A stretch of DNA of 64,000 nucleotides from Marininema halotolerans (GCF_900116235.1 NZ_FPAA01000003.1:62001-126000), one strand, 5' to 3'. Positions 1 through 9,795 are shown, counted from the stretch's first letter. Translations and numbers: made by a program. The notes: a model not told the origin generated them from the letters alone.

Positions 1-17
1 GGGAGGTTGTCCAAACA

Positions 18-48
18 AAACTCCTTCCATCACACGGGAGGAGTTTTT
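18..48 (+). terminator. pyr operon leader terminator (attenuator), partial leader
   Basis: An 11-bp inverted repeat (arms 18-28 and 36-46, 7-nt loop, one T-G wobble) ends in a T-run directly before the pyrB ribosome binding site. In Bacillales the pyr operon is controlled by PyrR-dependent attenuation at exactly this place, so this is most likely the attenuator terminator. The anti-antiterminator half and the PyrR-binding loop would lie before base 1 and cannot be seen. Confidence 0.75.
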
Positions 49-73
49 AAAGCAGAAGAGAGGAGCGAAGCAA

Positions 74-994
74 ATGATTTCAACCTTGACGGAACGTAGT
101 CATTTGATCGATACAGACCAATTGTCCAAACAGGAGATGGAGGAACTTTTTGAACGCGCTGAGTTTTGGCGGACACATCCTGAGAGATGGCAACGAGCGT
201 TTCCGGGGCGATTTGTAGCAAATCTCTTCTTTGAACCAAGCACGCGTACACGAATTTCCTTTGAAGTGGCAGAGAAAAAATTAGGAATGGAAACCCTACA
301 TTTAGATGGTGAACGCTCCAGTACGGTAAAAGGGGAAACAATGGAGGATACGTTAAAAACCTTAGCTGCTATCGGAGTTGAGGTGGTCGTGGTTCGACAC
401 CAGGGCGTTGGACGATTGGCATCGATGGCGGAGATTGATACAGGTGTTTCGTTGATTAACGCAGGTGAAGGGCATGGAGGTCACCCAACGCAAGCATTAC
501 TTGATCTTTACACCCTGCAACAACATTTTGGTCGCTTAGCTGGGCTTACCGTTGTGATTGCCGGAGATCTCCGCCACAGTCGTGTGGCCCGTTCCAATCT
601 GTGGGCACTACGCACCTTTGGTGCTCGGGTCATTTTAAGCGGACCAGAGTCGATGAGGGATTTATCCATGGAAGAGAACGCAATTTATCTTCCCTTTGAT
701 GAGGCAATAAAACAAGCGGATGCCGTTATGATGCTGCGGGTACAGTTGGAGCGGCATGAAGAGAATTTATTTACCTCAGCCGATGCTTACCGCACAGCTT
801 ATGGATTGACGCGGGAACGCATGGAACAGATGCCTACCCATGGAATCATCATGCATCCAGCTCCGGTTAATCGGGATGTAGAGATTGCGAGTGAGTTGGT
901 CGAACATCCCCGCTCAAAGATTTTTAAACAGATGGAGAATGGGGTTTGGATTCGGATGGCTGTCTTGGAACGAGCACTTTTGGGGAGAGGATGA
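74..994 (+). CDS. pyrB: Aspartate carbamoyltransferase catalytic subunit
   Basis: Carbamoylates L-aspartate with carbamoyl phosphate, the committed step of pyrimidine synthesis. The 306-residue length is normal for the catalytic chain. The carbamoyl-phosphate loop FEPSTRTR lies at about residues 53-60 and the HPTQ motif at 137-140. The ATG has an AGAGGAG site a few bases upstream and follows the leader terminator. No regulatory pyrI chain is present, as expected in Bacillales. The stop overlaps the start of pyrC, which points to a single transcript with translational coupling. Confidence 0.97.
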   Translation: MISTLTERSHLIDTDQLSKQEMEELFERAEFWRTHPERWQRAFPGRFVANLFFEPSTRTRISFEVAEKKLGMETLHLDGERSSTVKGETMEDTLKTLAAIGVEVVVVRHQGVGRLASMAEIDTGVSLINAGEGHGGHPTQALLDLYTLQQHFGRLAGLTVVIAGDLRHSRVARSNLWALRTFGARVILSGPESMRDLSMEENAIYLPFDEAIKQADAVMMLRVQLERHEENLFTSADAYRTAYGLTRERMEQMPTHGIIMHPAPVNRDVEIASELVEHPRSKIFKQMENGVWIRMAVLERALLGRG

Positions 995-2295
995 TGATGA
1001 TGGAAAACTTACTATTAACAAAGGGGCAGATCATTGGAGAAGACGGGGAGTTAATCCCTGCGGATATACGTATCCATCAGGGAAAGGTTGTAGAAATTGG
1101 CAAACAACTAGCGGAAGCAGGAGAAACCGTGATCGTTGTGGAGGAGAAGTTAATCATTCCAGGGCTGATTGATTTGCATATCCATCTGCGGGAACCAGGG
1201 TTTGAGGCAAAAGAAACGATTGCCACAGGGACACGATCCGCAGCGAAGGGAGGGTATACAACGGTAGCATGTATGCCCAACACGAATCCGATCACAGATT
1301 GTGTGGAAGGTGTACGTCGCATCTTGGATACCAATGATCAAGAAGGCTGTGGCGTTCGGGTCCTTCCCATCGCGGCGATTACAAAAGCGTCAAATGGTAA
1401 CGAGTTGACGGATATGGCAGCACTGAAAGAAGCGGGAGCCTTCGCAGTATCCGATGATGGTGTGGGGGTGCAAAGTCCACGCATGATGAAAGCAGCAATG
1501 CGTCAGGCAGCGGAAGTGTACGTTGCAGTTATTGCCCATTGTGAAGAGGAAGATTTACTCGTCGAGGGTGCATGTGTTCATGAGGGACAATTTGCAAAGG
1601 AACACAATCTGCCTGGTATTCCCGGGGAGTCCGAAGCGATCCATGTTGGACGGGACATCTTATTAGCAGAGGATACCGGCGTTCATTATCATATCTGTCA
1701 TATGAGTGCCGAAGCATCGGTACGCTTGCTTCGAGAAGCAAAATCCCGCGGACAATGGGTGACGGGAGAAGTGACTCCACACCACCTTCTTTTATGCGAA
1801 GAAGATATACCGGGTATGGATACACGGTTTAAAATGAATCCCCCGTTGCGACGGAGGAAGGATCAAGAAGTTTTACTGGAAGCATTAAAGGATGGAACGA
1901 TTGATTTTATCGCTACGGATCATGCCCCTCATACTACAGAGGAGAAAGCACAAGGAATGGTGAAATCCCCCTTTGGCATTGTTGGTTTAGAAACGGCTTT
2001 TCCTCTCCTTTACACTCACCTTGTTGCAACGGGAAAACTCACTTTAAAAGAACTGGTGGACAAGATGACTCAAAACCCTGCAGCCTGCTTTCAACTGCCC
2101 TGGGGGCGGTTAGCGGAGGGAGCAATCGCTGATTTGGCAATTATCGATCTGAACAGTGAGCGTGTAGTGGATCCGGAAAACTTTGCTTCAAAGGGAAGAA
2201 ACACACCCTTTGGTGGCTGGAAGCTAAAAGGCTGGCCGACGATGACCCTAGTAGAAGGAAATATTGTTTGGCAGGAACCTGGGATTCATTTGTAA
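991..2295 (+). CDS. pyrC: Dihydroorotase
   Basis: Cyclises N-carbamoyl-aspartate to dihydroorotate in the cytosol. It is a metal-dependent amidohydrolase with the zinc motif DLHIHLREPG at about residues 61-70 and the C-terminal metal and substrate motif ATDHAPHT. The start region is four consecutive ATG codons (991, 994, 997, 1000) behind GGGGAGAGG at 982-990. The spacing favours 997 or 1000, and the coordinates here use the first. An in-frame upstream extension to 946 would lie inside pyrB and has no ribosome binding site. The length of about 430 residues fits the Bacillus-type enzyme. Confidence 0.95.
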   Translation: MMMMENLLLTKGQIIGEDGELIPADIRIHQGKVVEIGKQLAEAGETVIVVEEKLIIPGLIDLHIHLREPGFEAKETIATGTRSAAKGGYTTVACMPNTNPITDCVEGVRRILDTNDQEGCGVRVLPIAAITKASNGNELTDMAALKEAGAFAVSDDGVGVQSPRMMKAAMRQAAEVYVAVIAHCEEEDLLVEGACVHEGQFAKEHNLPGIPGESEAIHVGRDILLAEDTGVHYHICHMSAEASVRLLREAKSRGQWVTGEVTPHHLLLCEEDIPGMDTRFKMNPPLRRRKDQEVLLEALKDGTIDFIATDHAPHTTEEKAQGMVKSPFGIVGLETAFPLLYTHLVATGKLTLKELVDKMTQNPAACFQLPWGRLAEGAIADLAIIDLNSERVVDPENFASKGRNTPFGGWKLKGWPTMTLVEGNIVWQEPGIHL

Positions 2296-2371
2296 AGCCG
2301 CATGGTTGATTGGTGGAAGAGAGAAGCTAAATGGAAGAAGAAATTAGGACGGGATAATTGGGGGGAGCAGC

Positions 2372-3457
2372 ATGCGAGCCAAACTATTGTTAGAAGATGG
2401 AACTACATTTGAAGGGGACTCCTATGGGGCGGAGGGTGAACAGGTCGGGGAAGTGGTTTTTAATACGGGAATGACGGGTTATCAAGAAGTATTGACGGAT
2501 CCTTCCTACTGCGGGCAAATTGTTACAATGACTTATCCCTTAATTGGTAACTACGGCTTAAATCGACATGATTTAGAATCACGGAGCCCCTTTGTCCATG
2601 GTTTTATCACACGTGAAGAAGCGCAGGTACCGAGCCATTGGCGCAGTGAACAGAGCATTAGTCATTGGCTGAAGGAATATGGAATTTTAGGAATCAGCGG
2701 TATTGACACACGGATGCTGACAAAAAAACTGCGTATCCATGGCACGATGAAAGGGCTTCTATCTACAGCCAATGAGCCATGGGAAGCGCTAGCGGAACGG
2801 CTTGGTGCTGCCGAATTAATGCATGATCAGGTGGCACGAGTGAGCACAAAAAATATTCATGTATCCCCTAACTATGGTCCACGAGTGGTGTTAATGGACT
2901 TTGGCGCAAAGTATGGACAACAACGCGAACTTACCAAGCGTGGATGCGATGTGGTGGTGGTTCCTTGGAACACTTCCGCTGAAGAGGTGCACCGCTTACG
3001 CCCAGATGGCGTGTTCTTGTCCAATGGCCCCGGGGATCCAAAGGACATTCCAACGGCGATACAAACAGTGGAAAGATTATTAGGCCATTACCCGCTGTTT
3101 GGGATTTGCTTGGGTCATCAACTATTTGCCCTTGCTTGCGGGGCAGACACCGAGAAAATGAAGTTTGGTCATCGGGGATCGAACCAGCCGGTGAAGGAAC
3201 TTGCAACGGGACGGACCGCGATCACTTCCCAAAACCATGGATATACCGTTCGGATCGATTCCTTAACCAACACTCCTCTTGAACTCACACATGTTGCATT
3301 GAATGATGGTACCTGCGAAGGGTTGGCTCACAAAGAGTACGCTGCTTTTTCCGTGCAGTATCATCCAGAAGCAGCACCTGGTCCTCATGATTCAAGCTAT
3401 CTTTTTGATCAATTTGTCGAAATGCTGACCAAAAAGGAGGATGCCGTTCATGCCTAA
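2372..3457 (+). CDS. carA: Carbamoyl-phosphate synthase small (glutaminase) subunit
   Basis: Hydrolyses glutamine and channels ammonia to the large subunit for carbamoyl phosphate synthesis. The 361-residue protein has the CarA N-terminal domain, then a class I glutamine amidotransferase domain with the nucleophile elbow GICLGHQL (Cys246) and a late HPEA motif carrying the catalytic His and Glu. The ATG follows GGGGGGAG. The gene is called pyrAA in B. subtilis. Its last codons overlap the carB start by eight bases. About 75 bases separate it from pyrC. Confidence 0.97.
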   Translation: MRAKLLLEDGTTFEGDSYGAEGEQVGEVVFNTGMTGYQEVLTDPSYCGQIVTMTYPLIGNYGLNRHDLESRSPFVHGFITREEAQVPSHWRSEQSISHWLKEYGILGISGIDTRMLTKKLRIHGTMKGLLSTANEPWEALAERLGAAELMHDQVARVSTKNIHVSPNYGPRVVLMDFGAKYGQQRELTKRGCDVVVVPWNTSAEEVHRLRPDGVFLSNGPGDPKDIPTAIQTVERLLGHYPLFGICLGHQLFALACGADTEKMKFGHRGSNQPVKELATGRTAITSQNHGYTVRIDSLTNTPLELTHVALNDGTCEGLAHKEYAAFSVQYHPEAAPGPHDSSYLFDQFVEMLTKKEDAVHA

Positions 3458-6400
3458 AGATACGACCTTGAAAAAAATTCTAGTGATCGGCTCCGGCCCG
3501 ATAGTAATTGGACAAGCGGCGGAGTTTGACTATGCAGGCACCCAAGCTTGTCAATCCCTCCGTGAAGAGGGGATCGAAGTAATCCTGATCAACAGCAATC
3601 CGGCGACGATCATGACGGATACCGATATCGCCGATAAAGTTTATATTGAACCGATGACCCCTGAGTTTGTGACTCAAATCATTCGTAAGGAACGCCCAGA
3701 TGGACTACTGCCCACATTGGGTGGGCAAACGGGTCTGAATTTAGCTGTAAAACTGGCGGAAAGTGGTGTCTTAGAACGGGAAGGGGTACGTCTTCTCGGC
3801 ACGGAACTCCACGCCATCACTTGCGCAGAAGATCGTGATTTGTTCCGTAATTTGATGAGGGAACTGAATGAGCCAGTGCCTGATAGTGATATTGTTCATA
3901 CTGTGGAGGAAGCGGTCACCTTTGCTGAAGGGATCGGTTATCCCGTCATTGTTCGCCCAGCTTATACATTGGGTGGATCCGGTGGGGGCATTGCTCATAC
4001 AGAAGAAGAACTACGGGAAACCGTTGAAAATGGCATTCGCAATAGTCCCATTGGTCAGTGTCTCGTTGAACAGAGCATTGCTGGATTTAAAGAAGTTGAA
4101 TATGAAGTGATGAGGGATGCTGCGGATAATGCCATTGTGGTATGTAACATGGAAAACTTTGATCCAGTGGGGGTTCATACTGGGGATTCCATCGTTTTTG
4201 CACCAACCCAGACCCTTTCGGATCGTGAGCATCAGATGCTAAGAAGTGCCTCGTTGAAGATCATACGGGCATTAGATATCCGTGGCGGATGTAATGTACA
4301 GTTAGCCCTTGACCCACACAGCTTTCAATATTATGTGATCGAGGTAAACCCCCGAGTCAGTCGTTCCAGTGCCCTTGCCTCTAAGGCCACCGGTTATCCC
4401 ATCGCTCGCATTGCAGCAAAAATTGCGATTGGCTATCATTTGGATGAAATTATAAATCCGGTGACAGGAGAAACGACAGCCTGCTTTGAGCCATCCCTCG
4501 ACTATGTGGTCTCTAAAATTCCTCGCTGGCCCTTTGATAAATTTATAGATGCGAATCGCAAATTGGGAACCCAGATGAAAGCGACAGGAGAGGTGATGTC
4601 CATCGGTCGTACCCTTGAGGAGTCTCTCCTTAAAGCGATACGATCCCTTGAGATTGATCTCGATCATATTCAGCTCCCCGAGGCAAATCAGTTGGATCGT
4701 GAATCCCTTATGCGACGGTTAGCAACCCCAGATGATGAAAGGCTGTACCTGCTCGGTGAGTGGTTCCGCCGTGGCGAGAGCCTAGAAGAAGTTCATCAAA
4801 TCACCCGTATTGATCGCTTTTATCTTGGCAAAATCGAGAAGATTGTAGCATTGGAGAAGGAACTTGCAGAGGAAGAGTGGTCCTTTGACCTACTTTCTCG
4901 CGCAAAGCGGCTCGGATTTACCGATCGCAGTATTGCTCGCTTTAGTAAAAAAAGCGAAGAGGATATCCGTTTATACCGCCAAGAAAAGGGATTACGGCCC
5001 GTCTATAAGGTGGTAGATACCTGCGCTGCAGAATTTGAAGCGGCAACCCCTTATTATTATTCCACCTACGAGTGGGAGGATGAGGTCGTAAAATCCGGCA
5101 AAGATACAGTCGTGGTCCTTGGGTCGGGTCCCATACGGATCGGACAAGGGGTTGAGTTTGACTATGCGACGGTGCATGCCATTCAAGCGATTCGGGATGC
5201 AGGGCTTGAAGCGGTTATCATTAATAACAATCCAGAGACTGTCTCGACCGACTTTAATATCTCGGATCGTCTCTACTTTGATCCCCTTTACATCGAAGAT
5301 GTCCTTCATATCATTGAGAAAGAACAACCAGTGGGAGTCATTGTTCAATTTGGTGGCCAGACAGCATTAAACCTGGCACGAGATCTACGGGATGCCGGAA
5401 TTCCAATATTGGGGACTTCCCTGGATGAAATTGATCGTGCCGAGGACAGAGAAAAATTTGAGCGTCTCCTAGGCGAAGTGGGTATCCCTCAACCACCAGG
5501 TAAAGGGGTTACCTCGATTGATGAAGCGTTGGAGGTTGTTCGAAAACTTGGTTTCCCTGTCCTTGTTCGCCCGTCCTATGTCATTGGTGGAAGAGCAATG
5601 GAGATTGTCTATAGTGAAAAGGAATTGCTCAACTATATGGCAGCTGCTGTAAAGGTGAACCCTAATCATCCGGTGCTCATTGATCGCTACCTGCAGGGAA
5701 AAGAAATTGAAGTGGATGCAATCTCGGATGGTGATCGGGTCATGGTACCTGGCATCATGGAACATATTGAACGAGCAGGGGTTCATTCAGGGGATTCCAT
5801 TGCGGTTTATCCCCCTCGCTCGCTTACCTCACAACAAAAAGAGCGGTTAGTCGAAATGACGACTCAACTCGCACGAGCGTTAAAAACGAAAGGACTCATT
5901 AACATTCAGTTCGTGCTTCATGAGGATGAGATCTATGTGCTTGAGGTGAATCCCCGTGCTTCAAGAACCGTTCCTTTTCTCAGTAAAGTAACGGGTGTTC
6001 CGATGGCACGAGTAGCCACTCGCATCATCTTGGGAGAAAACTTATTGTCTCAGGGCTATACAGGTGGGCTGTGGCCGGAGGGAGACGATGTAGCAGTTAA
6101 AGTTCCGGTCTTCTCCTTTGCCAAACTGCGCCGTGTCGATGTCACCTTGGGTCCCGAGATGAAATCGACGGGAGAAGTAATGGGACGGGATCGAGACTAT
6201 GCGCGTGCGGTCTATAAAGGACTTCTTGCTGGAGGGGTATCCCTTCCCCGCTTTGGCACCATTATCGCGACCATTAGTGATAAGGATAAAGAAGAAGCTA
6301 TGCTCTTGATGCATCGCTTCCACCAACTGGGATATCAAATCGTAGCCACCAGTGGAACCGCAGAAATGCTAACGGCAGAAGGATTGCCTGTTACTCAAGT

Positions 6401-6671
6401 TAATAAATTAAAGGATGGATCCCCTCACATTCTCGATTGGATTCGAGAAGGGAAGGCAGATCTTGTGGTGAACACTTGGACACGAGGGAAAACACCGGAA
6501 CGCGATGGATTCCGGATTCGCCGCGAGGCAGTAGAGCATGGGATCGCCTGCCTGACTTCTCTTGATACAGTAGAAGCTTTATTAACCACGCTGGCCTCCA
6601 TTTATCTAACGGCGGAAGCGATTGGGCAACCCAAAGAAGCCCCGGTGCAAAAAGTGGAGGTTACGGTTTGA
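3450..6671 (+). CDS. carB: Carbamoyl-phosphate synthase large subunit
   Basis: ATP-dependent synthesis of carbamoyl phosphate from bicarbonate and ammonia. The protein of about 1073 residues has the duplicated ATP-grasp architecture: two GSGPI.IGQ..EFDYA repeats (near the N-terminus and near residue 555) and a C-terminal MGS-like regulatory domain. I chose ATG 3450 because AAAGGAGG at 3433-3440 is correctly spaced for it; the in-frame ATG at 3441 touches that site. It is pyrAB in the B. subtilis scheme. The stop codon overlaps the pyrF start by one base, so pyrK and pyrD are absent from their usual position. Confidence 0.97.
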   Translation: MPKDTTLKKILVIGSGPIVIGQAAEFDYAGTQACQSLREEGIEVILINSNPATIMTDTDIADKVYIEPMTPEFVTQIIRKERPDGLLPTLGGQTGLNLAVKLAESGVLEREGVRLLGTELHAITCAEDRDLFRNLMRELNEPVPDSDIVHTVEEAVTFAEGIGYPVIVRPAYTLGGSGGGIAHTEEELRETVENGIRNSPIGQCLVEQSIAGFKEVEYEVMRDAADNAIVVCNMENFDPVGVHTGDSIVFAPTQTLSDREHQMLRSASLKIIRALDIRGGCNVQLALDPHSFQYYVIEVNPRVSRSSALASKATGYPIARIAAKIAIGYHLDEIINPVTGETTACFEPSLDYVVSKIPRWPFDKFIDANRKLGTQMKATGEVMSIGRTLEESLLKAIRSLEIDLDHIQLPEANQLDRESLMRRLATPDDERLYLLGEWFRRGESLEEVHQITRIDRFYLGKIEKIVALEKELAEEEWSFDLLSRAKRLGFTDRSIARFSKKSEEDIRLYRQEKGLRPVYKVVDTCAAEFEAATPYYYSTYEWEDEVVKSGKDTVVVLGSGPIRIGQGVEFDYATVHAIQAIRDAGLEAVIINNNPETVSTDFNISDRLYFDPLYIEDVLHIIEKEQPVGVIVQFGGQTALNLARDLRDAGIPILGTSLDEIDRAEDREKFERLLGEVGIPQPPGKGVTSIDEALEVVRKLGFPVLVRPSYVIGGRAMEIVYSEKELLNYMAAAVKVNPNHPVLIDRYLQGKEIEVDAISDGDRVMVPGIMEHIERAGVHSGDSIAVYPPRSLTSQQKERLVEMTTQLARALKTKGLINIQFVLHEDEIYVLEVNPRASRTVPFLSKVTGVPMARVATRIILGENLLSQGYTGGLWPEGDDVAVKVPVFSFAKLRRVDVTLGPEMKSTGEVMGRDRDYARAVYKGLLAGGVSLPRFGTIIATISDKDKEEAMLLMHRFHQLGYQIVATSGTAEMLTAEGLPVTQVNKLKDGSPHILDWIREGKADLVVNTWTRGKTPERDGFRIRREAVEHGIACLTSLDTVEALLTTLASIYLTAEAIGQPKEAPVQKVEVTV

Positions 6672-7417
6672 TGGAGGCTGTACAGAACCGATCCTTATCC
6701 ACGGATGAACAAGTGGCGGTGGCATTGGATGTTCCTCATCAGCAAGCGGCGGAAGCTTTTTTAAAGCATTGGCAAGGCTGTGAAAAGCCCTTTATTAAAG
6801 TAGGGATGCAGCTCTTTTATGCTGCTGGCCCATCCTTTGTCCAATCATTAACCACCGCAGGGTACAATGTTTTCCTGGATGTGAAGCTCCATGATATCCC
6901 CAACACCGTAGGGAGTGCTGTCCGCTCCCTTACTGGTTTGGGAGTAAAATGGATCACCCTTCATGCATCCGGTGGACGTGAGATGATGGAGGCGGCAAAG
7001 AAAGCTGCAGAAGAAGCAGAAGGGACTCGTCCTCGATTATTGGCGGTCACCCAGCTAACAAGTACGGATCAACGCACGTTAAATCAAGATATTGGTATTC
7101 CCGGAACCGTCAGCGATGCGGCGCTTCATTTGGCTGAATTGGCTCAGCAATCGGGGATGGATGGTATTGTTTGTTCGGGAGAAGAAGCAAGGGTTATGAA
7201 GGAACGAGTCCCTTCTCTTTTCATTGTGACTCCAGGGATTCGCTTGGAAGGAAGGGACTCAGAGGACCAAAAGCGGGTGATGACACCGGAGGCGGCGATT
7301 AGTGAAGGAGCCGATATTCTTGTGGTCGGCCGTCCAATTACGAGAGCAAACGAGCCGCTAAAAGTGTACAAGCATATTCTTCAGCGTGTGGAACAAGCAA
7401 GGGGGAATAGAGAATGA
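6671..7417 (+). CDS. pyrF: Orotidine 5'-phosphate decarboxylase
   Basis: Decarboxylates OMP to UMP. The 248-residue TIM barrel shows the catalytic D-x-K-x-x-D motif (Asp70, Lys72, Asp75 in LDVKLHDIPNT) and a C-terminal VVGRPI phosphate-binding motif. ATG 6671 sits about 8 bases after GTGGAGG; an in-frame TTG lies three bases earlier. It directly follows carB and overlaps pyrE by four bases (ATGA), so all three are probably translationally coupled. Confidence 0.96.
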   Translation: MEAVQNRSLSTDEQVAVALDVPHQQAAEAFLKHWQGCEKPFIKVGMQLFYAAGPSFVQSLTTAGYNVFLDVKLHDIPNTVGSAVRSLTGLGVKWITLHASGGREMMEAAKKAAEEAEGTRPRLLAVTQLTSTDQRTLNQDIGIPGTVSDAALHLAELAQQSGMDGIVCSGEEARVMKERVPSLFIVTPGIRLEGRDSEDQKRVMTPEAAISEGADILVVGRPITRANEPLKVYKHILQRVEQARGNRE

Positions 7418-7998
7418 GTCAAGCGTGGAATGGGATGGAAACGCTCATGCGAACCGGTGTGCTAAAAGAAGGGCACTTTGTCCTCTCCTCTGGGCGACAC
7501 AGTGAACAATATATGCAATGCGCCCAGCTCCTACAATATCCGCATGAAGCAGAGGAAGCAGGGAGAGCACTTGCAGATCTCTTTCACGATAGTGAAGTGG
7601 ATGTAGTAGTAGGGCCTGCGTTAGGGGGCGTGATCATTGCTCACGAAACCGCACGTGCGCTAGGGGTTCGCTGTCTCTTTGCAGAACGTAAGGAAGGCGT
7701 GATGAGCCTGCGCCGCGGTTTTGCAGTCTCACCAGGAGAGAAGGTGTTGGCAATTGAAGATGTTGTCACCACGGGTGGCTCTGTTCAAGAAGCGGTCGAC
7801 CTGGTAGAAGGCTTAGGAGCCAATGTTGTTGGAATTGGTTCCATCATTGATCGAAGCGGTGGGAATACAAACTTCCGCCACCCATATAAAGCACTTTTAG
7901 CTCATACGATTGAGAGTTATAACAAAGAGGATTGTCCCCTGTGTAAAGAAGGAATTCCTGTAGAAAAGCCGGGAAGCCGGCAGACTGTAAAAGCTTAA
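7414..7998 (+). CDS. pyrE: Orotate phosphoribosyltransferase
   Basis: Joins orotate to PRPP to form OMP. The 194-residue type I phosphoribosyltransferase has the PRPP loop VLAIEDVVTTGGS at about residues 111-123. The start overlaps the pyrF stop (ATGA) with AAGGGGG upstream. It is the last gene of the operon and is followed by a terminator. The orotate it uses needs a dihydroorotate dehydrogenase that is not encoded in this window. Confidence 0.96.
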   Translation: MSQAWNGMETLMRTGVLKEGHFVLSSGRHSEQYMQCAQLLQYPHEAEEAGRALADLFHDSEVDVVVGPALGGVIIAHETARALGVRCLFAERKEGVMSLRRGFAVSPGEKVLAIEDVVTTGGSVQEAVDLVEGLGANVVGIGSIIDRSGGNTNFRHPYKALLAHTIESYNKEDCPLCKEGIPVEKPGSRQTVKA

Positions 7999-8015
7999 TC
8001 TCGATATCAATGGAT

Positions 8016-8074
8016 CCCCCTCTAAGTAGAGATCGTGCGTCACCGTGAACTTCTCAGTTTAGAGGGGGTTTTTT
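8016..8074 (+). terminator. Terminator of the pyr operon
   Basis: A 10-bp perfect stem (8016-8025 with 8059-8068) encloses a loop of 33 bases and is followed by six T. It starts 18 bases after the pyrE stop. The large loop is unusual, but the stem and T-run are clear. Confidence 0.75.
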
Positions 8075-8143
8075 GGATAAATAAATTTTCAATCTCTATT
8101 ACGGGTAAATCATAGCTAAAAGCATGGATGACTATTATTGTCG

Positions 8144-8572
8144 GGACTGCCGATTAACCAAAGTTTGGGAGTAGGAGAACGTATGGAAGCATTGCCCTCA
8201 CACACCTCCTTTCTACTCCTATAGTTAGGTTAATAGACAAGCTTAGGCAATTGTATCTCTCCAGGGCTGCCTATTAACCTAATTTTAGGATAAAAAAGTA
8301 AAAAGAAGCTCCTTTATGTACAATTGTTTTGAAACGCCAATCCCAAAACAACGCACAAAGGAGCATTCTCATGAAGAAAGATATCCTAATTTTCGATGTT
8401 TTGCAAGCACTACTTCGTCAGGAGTAGCATCGGGAGTTGACGCGGTCGTTTGAATACCGGGAAGTGGCTCGGAAATTTAGTTCGTATGATTGTATACAGT
8501 ACTGGGTAGCGGCTTCTATTTAGTTCATTTAAAACGACTTCCTATTCAAAACTTTGGTCAATCGACAGTCCT
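8144..8572. mobile_element. Degenerate IS and MITE-like remnants with terminal inverted repeats
   Basis: Four related ends are visible. The outer pair, 8145-8166 and 8550-8571 (inverted), match as GGACTGYCGATTRACCAAAG. An inner pair, 8222-8240 (inverted) and 8268-8286, share TGYCTATTAACCTAA. This reads as a roughly 97-bp MITE-like unit (8144-8240) next to a roughly 305-bp internally deleted element (about 8267-8571) that carries a broken transposase start. No target duplication is obvious. The family is uncertain; an IS4-like group is only a guess from the residual peptide. Confidence 0.6.
8371..8523 (+). pseudogene. Transposase N-terminal remnant
   Basis: An ATG preceded by AAAGGAG opens a frame reading MKKDILIFDVLQALLRQE, then a TAG at 8425-8427, then about 31 more residues that include EVARKFSSYD and IQYWVAAS before another stop. 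The peptide resembles the start of DDE transposases of IS4-like elements. It is only 50 codons long, interrupted, and lies inside terminal inverted repeats, so it is non-functional. Confidence 0.5.
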
Positions 8573-8627
8573 GAAGTAATTAATAATATTATATCAAAAT
8601 AAATGGATTAAAATCAAAAAAATAAAA

Positions 8628-8657
8628 AAACACATCCCCGCAATTGGAGGATGTGTA
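8628..8657 (-). terminator. Terminator downstream of the small secreted protein gene
   Basis: An ACACATCC / GGATGTGT hairpin is flanked by A-runs on the left and right of the plus strand. It can therefore terminate in both directions. It lies 22 bases past the stop of the minus-strand gene at 8680-9075. Confidence 0.65.
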
Positions 8658-8679
8658 TAAAAAAGCTCTATTTACTTAA

Positions 8680-9075
8680 TTACTTACTACCACTACACTT
8701 TACTGTTCCTATTGACGTTAAAAATTTATTATAAATCATAACCCTGTATTTTGTTTTTGAACTAGAACGTTTAACTGTTAGTTTAATAGTACCCTTCCCT
8801 GCTAATTTACGGGAATCCCCTATCCATTTCCATTCACCGTTTGATAACTTTTCGATATGAGTGACCGTGCTACCCTTAGATTGCTTAACCGTAAAATTAA
8901 TTTTAGGGTATTTCGTTTGACAGGATGAACTACCCCAGTGCTCAACACCTTTTAAATGATAGCTCCAACCTGAGGCAAAAGTTGAGCTCGGATTAAACGC
9001 CACCACTGCTACTAAACACATTGACGATATGGCTATTTTTTTAAAGATACTCTTCGTTTTCAAACTAAATTGCAT
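8680..9075 (-). CDS. Small secreted protein of unknown function
   Basis: The 131-residue product begins with a basic segment, a hydrophobic stretch (about residues 13-28) and a likely signal-peptidase site after TFA (about residue 34). The mature part of about 97 residues is rich in Lys, Ser and Thr, with three Trp (Trp37, Trp47 and one in the GEWKWIGD segment) and two cysteines (in SSSCQT and TVKCSG) that could form a disulfide. I recognise no family. The start has a perfect AGGAGGAG site. The region is AT-rich compared with the flanking operons and sits next to IS remnants, suggesting acquisition. Expression as an exported protein is inference. Confidence 0.75.
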   Translation of the reverse strand: MQFSLKTKSIFKKIAISSMCLVAVVAFNPSSTFASGWSYHLKGVEHWGSSSCQTKYPKINFTVKQSKGSTVTHIEKLSNGEWKWIGDSRKLAGKGTIKLTVKRSSSKTKYRVMIYNKFLTSIGTVKCSGSK

Positions 9076-9207
9076 AATAAACTCCTCCTATATTCTTATT
9101 TTTACTACATATAAATAGTAACAAAAAGTCTATTTTTTGTCAATGTTTTTTTATATAATTTTTTAATTATATTTTTTTGTAATAACAATGCACACAATCT
9201 AGAAGAG

Positions 9208-9372
9208 ATGAGTGAGAAAGCTCCCATAATCGTGGAGGGAACCTATCAAAAGATGAACATATATTCCTACCAAATTAATTTCAAGGATAAAGAAGGTAAA
9301 AATAAACAATTACAAGTTAAACATCCAAATCACATAAAACCGGAAATTGGAAAAATAATATCTTATTTTTAA
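9208..9372 (+). pseudogene. Short 54-residue ORF, possible YxeA-like fragment
   Basis: The frame encodes a lysine-rich peptide containing YSYQINFKDKEGKNKQL, which is weakly reminiscent of the DUF1093/YxeA pattern of an aromatic strand, then KDGK, then a beta strand. There is no signal peptide and only a weak AGAAGAG site, so if related it is a truncated copy. It lies in an AT-rich area with IS debris. It could also be a spurious ORF. Confidence 0.25.
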
Positions 9373-9469
9373 GAAAGAGCGCAAATAAACAACATTACAG
9401 TCTACCTTTTCTTCCGTTTATGATAAAAGTAGACTCCAATAAAAAGTTGAACTAAAATTACCTGATCAA

Positions 9470-9601
9470 ATGTTGAAAAAACAGACTCTAAACAACGATG
9501 GTCACGATGTAACCATCATCCAAGAGAATTTTCCAGAAGATTACGTAGACAATATAACCGGTAAGGATGTAAATGATATTAAAAGGGTAATTAATAAATA
9601 A
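9470..9601 (+). other. Short 43-residue ORF of unknown origin
   Basis: A possible ATG at 9470 reads about 43 residues ending in DVNDIKRVINK. The in-frame sequence just upstream (VELKLPDQ) remains open for several codons before a stop, so this looks more like the C-terminal relic of a longer gene than a complete gene. No convincing ribosome binding site is present and no family is recognised. Confidence 0.2.
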
Positions 9602-9610
9602 TGAATTTAT

Positions 9611-9645
9611 CTTAATTGCGCCGAGAATACTCCCATCTTCTATAA
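9611..9645 (-). repeat. Partial right-end copy of the IS200/IS605-like element
   Basis: These 35 bases are the reverse complement of 33727-33761 with a single mismatch. The flanking bases diverge quickly on one side and stay similar for about six bases on the other. It is the only trace here of the element described at 33420-33765. The left end and middle are not visible, so this is a truncated relic. Confidence 0.7.
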
Positions 9646-9795
9646 AGCCAGTTCATTGGTACTGCCGTTTCAAGAGAATAACTGGTTGGAAATTCGATCA
9701 GATGATGATAATGGTCAGTTGATGCGTTCGGATGCAATTGATTGGCATCAGCCTAGAAGAAGAACACCGCTGATTATAATCAACTACCCCTTTCC
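9646..9795. other. Non-coding stretch without recognised content
   Basis: Between the repeat relic and the phosphotransferase gene, a plus-strand frame (9656-9853) could encode about 65 residues. It has no ribosome binding site and runs into the opposite-strand gene. I see no hairpin, promoter or family match and treat it as decayed DNA. Confidence 0.3.

Noticed and set aside
4302-4667. Minus-strand frame of 121 codons inside carB
   Set aside because: Antisense to a highly conserved coding region; codon pattern is a reflection of carB.
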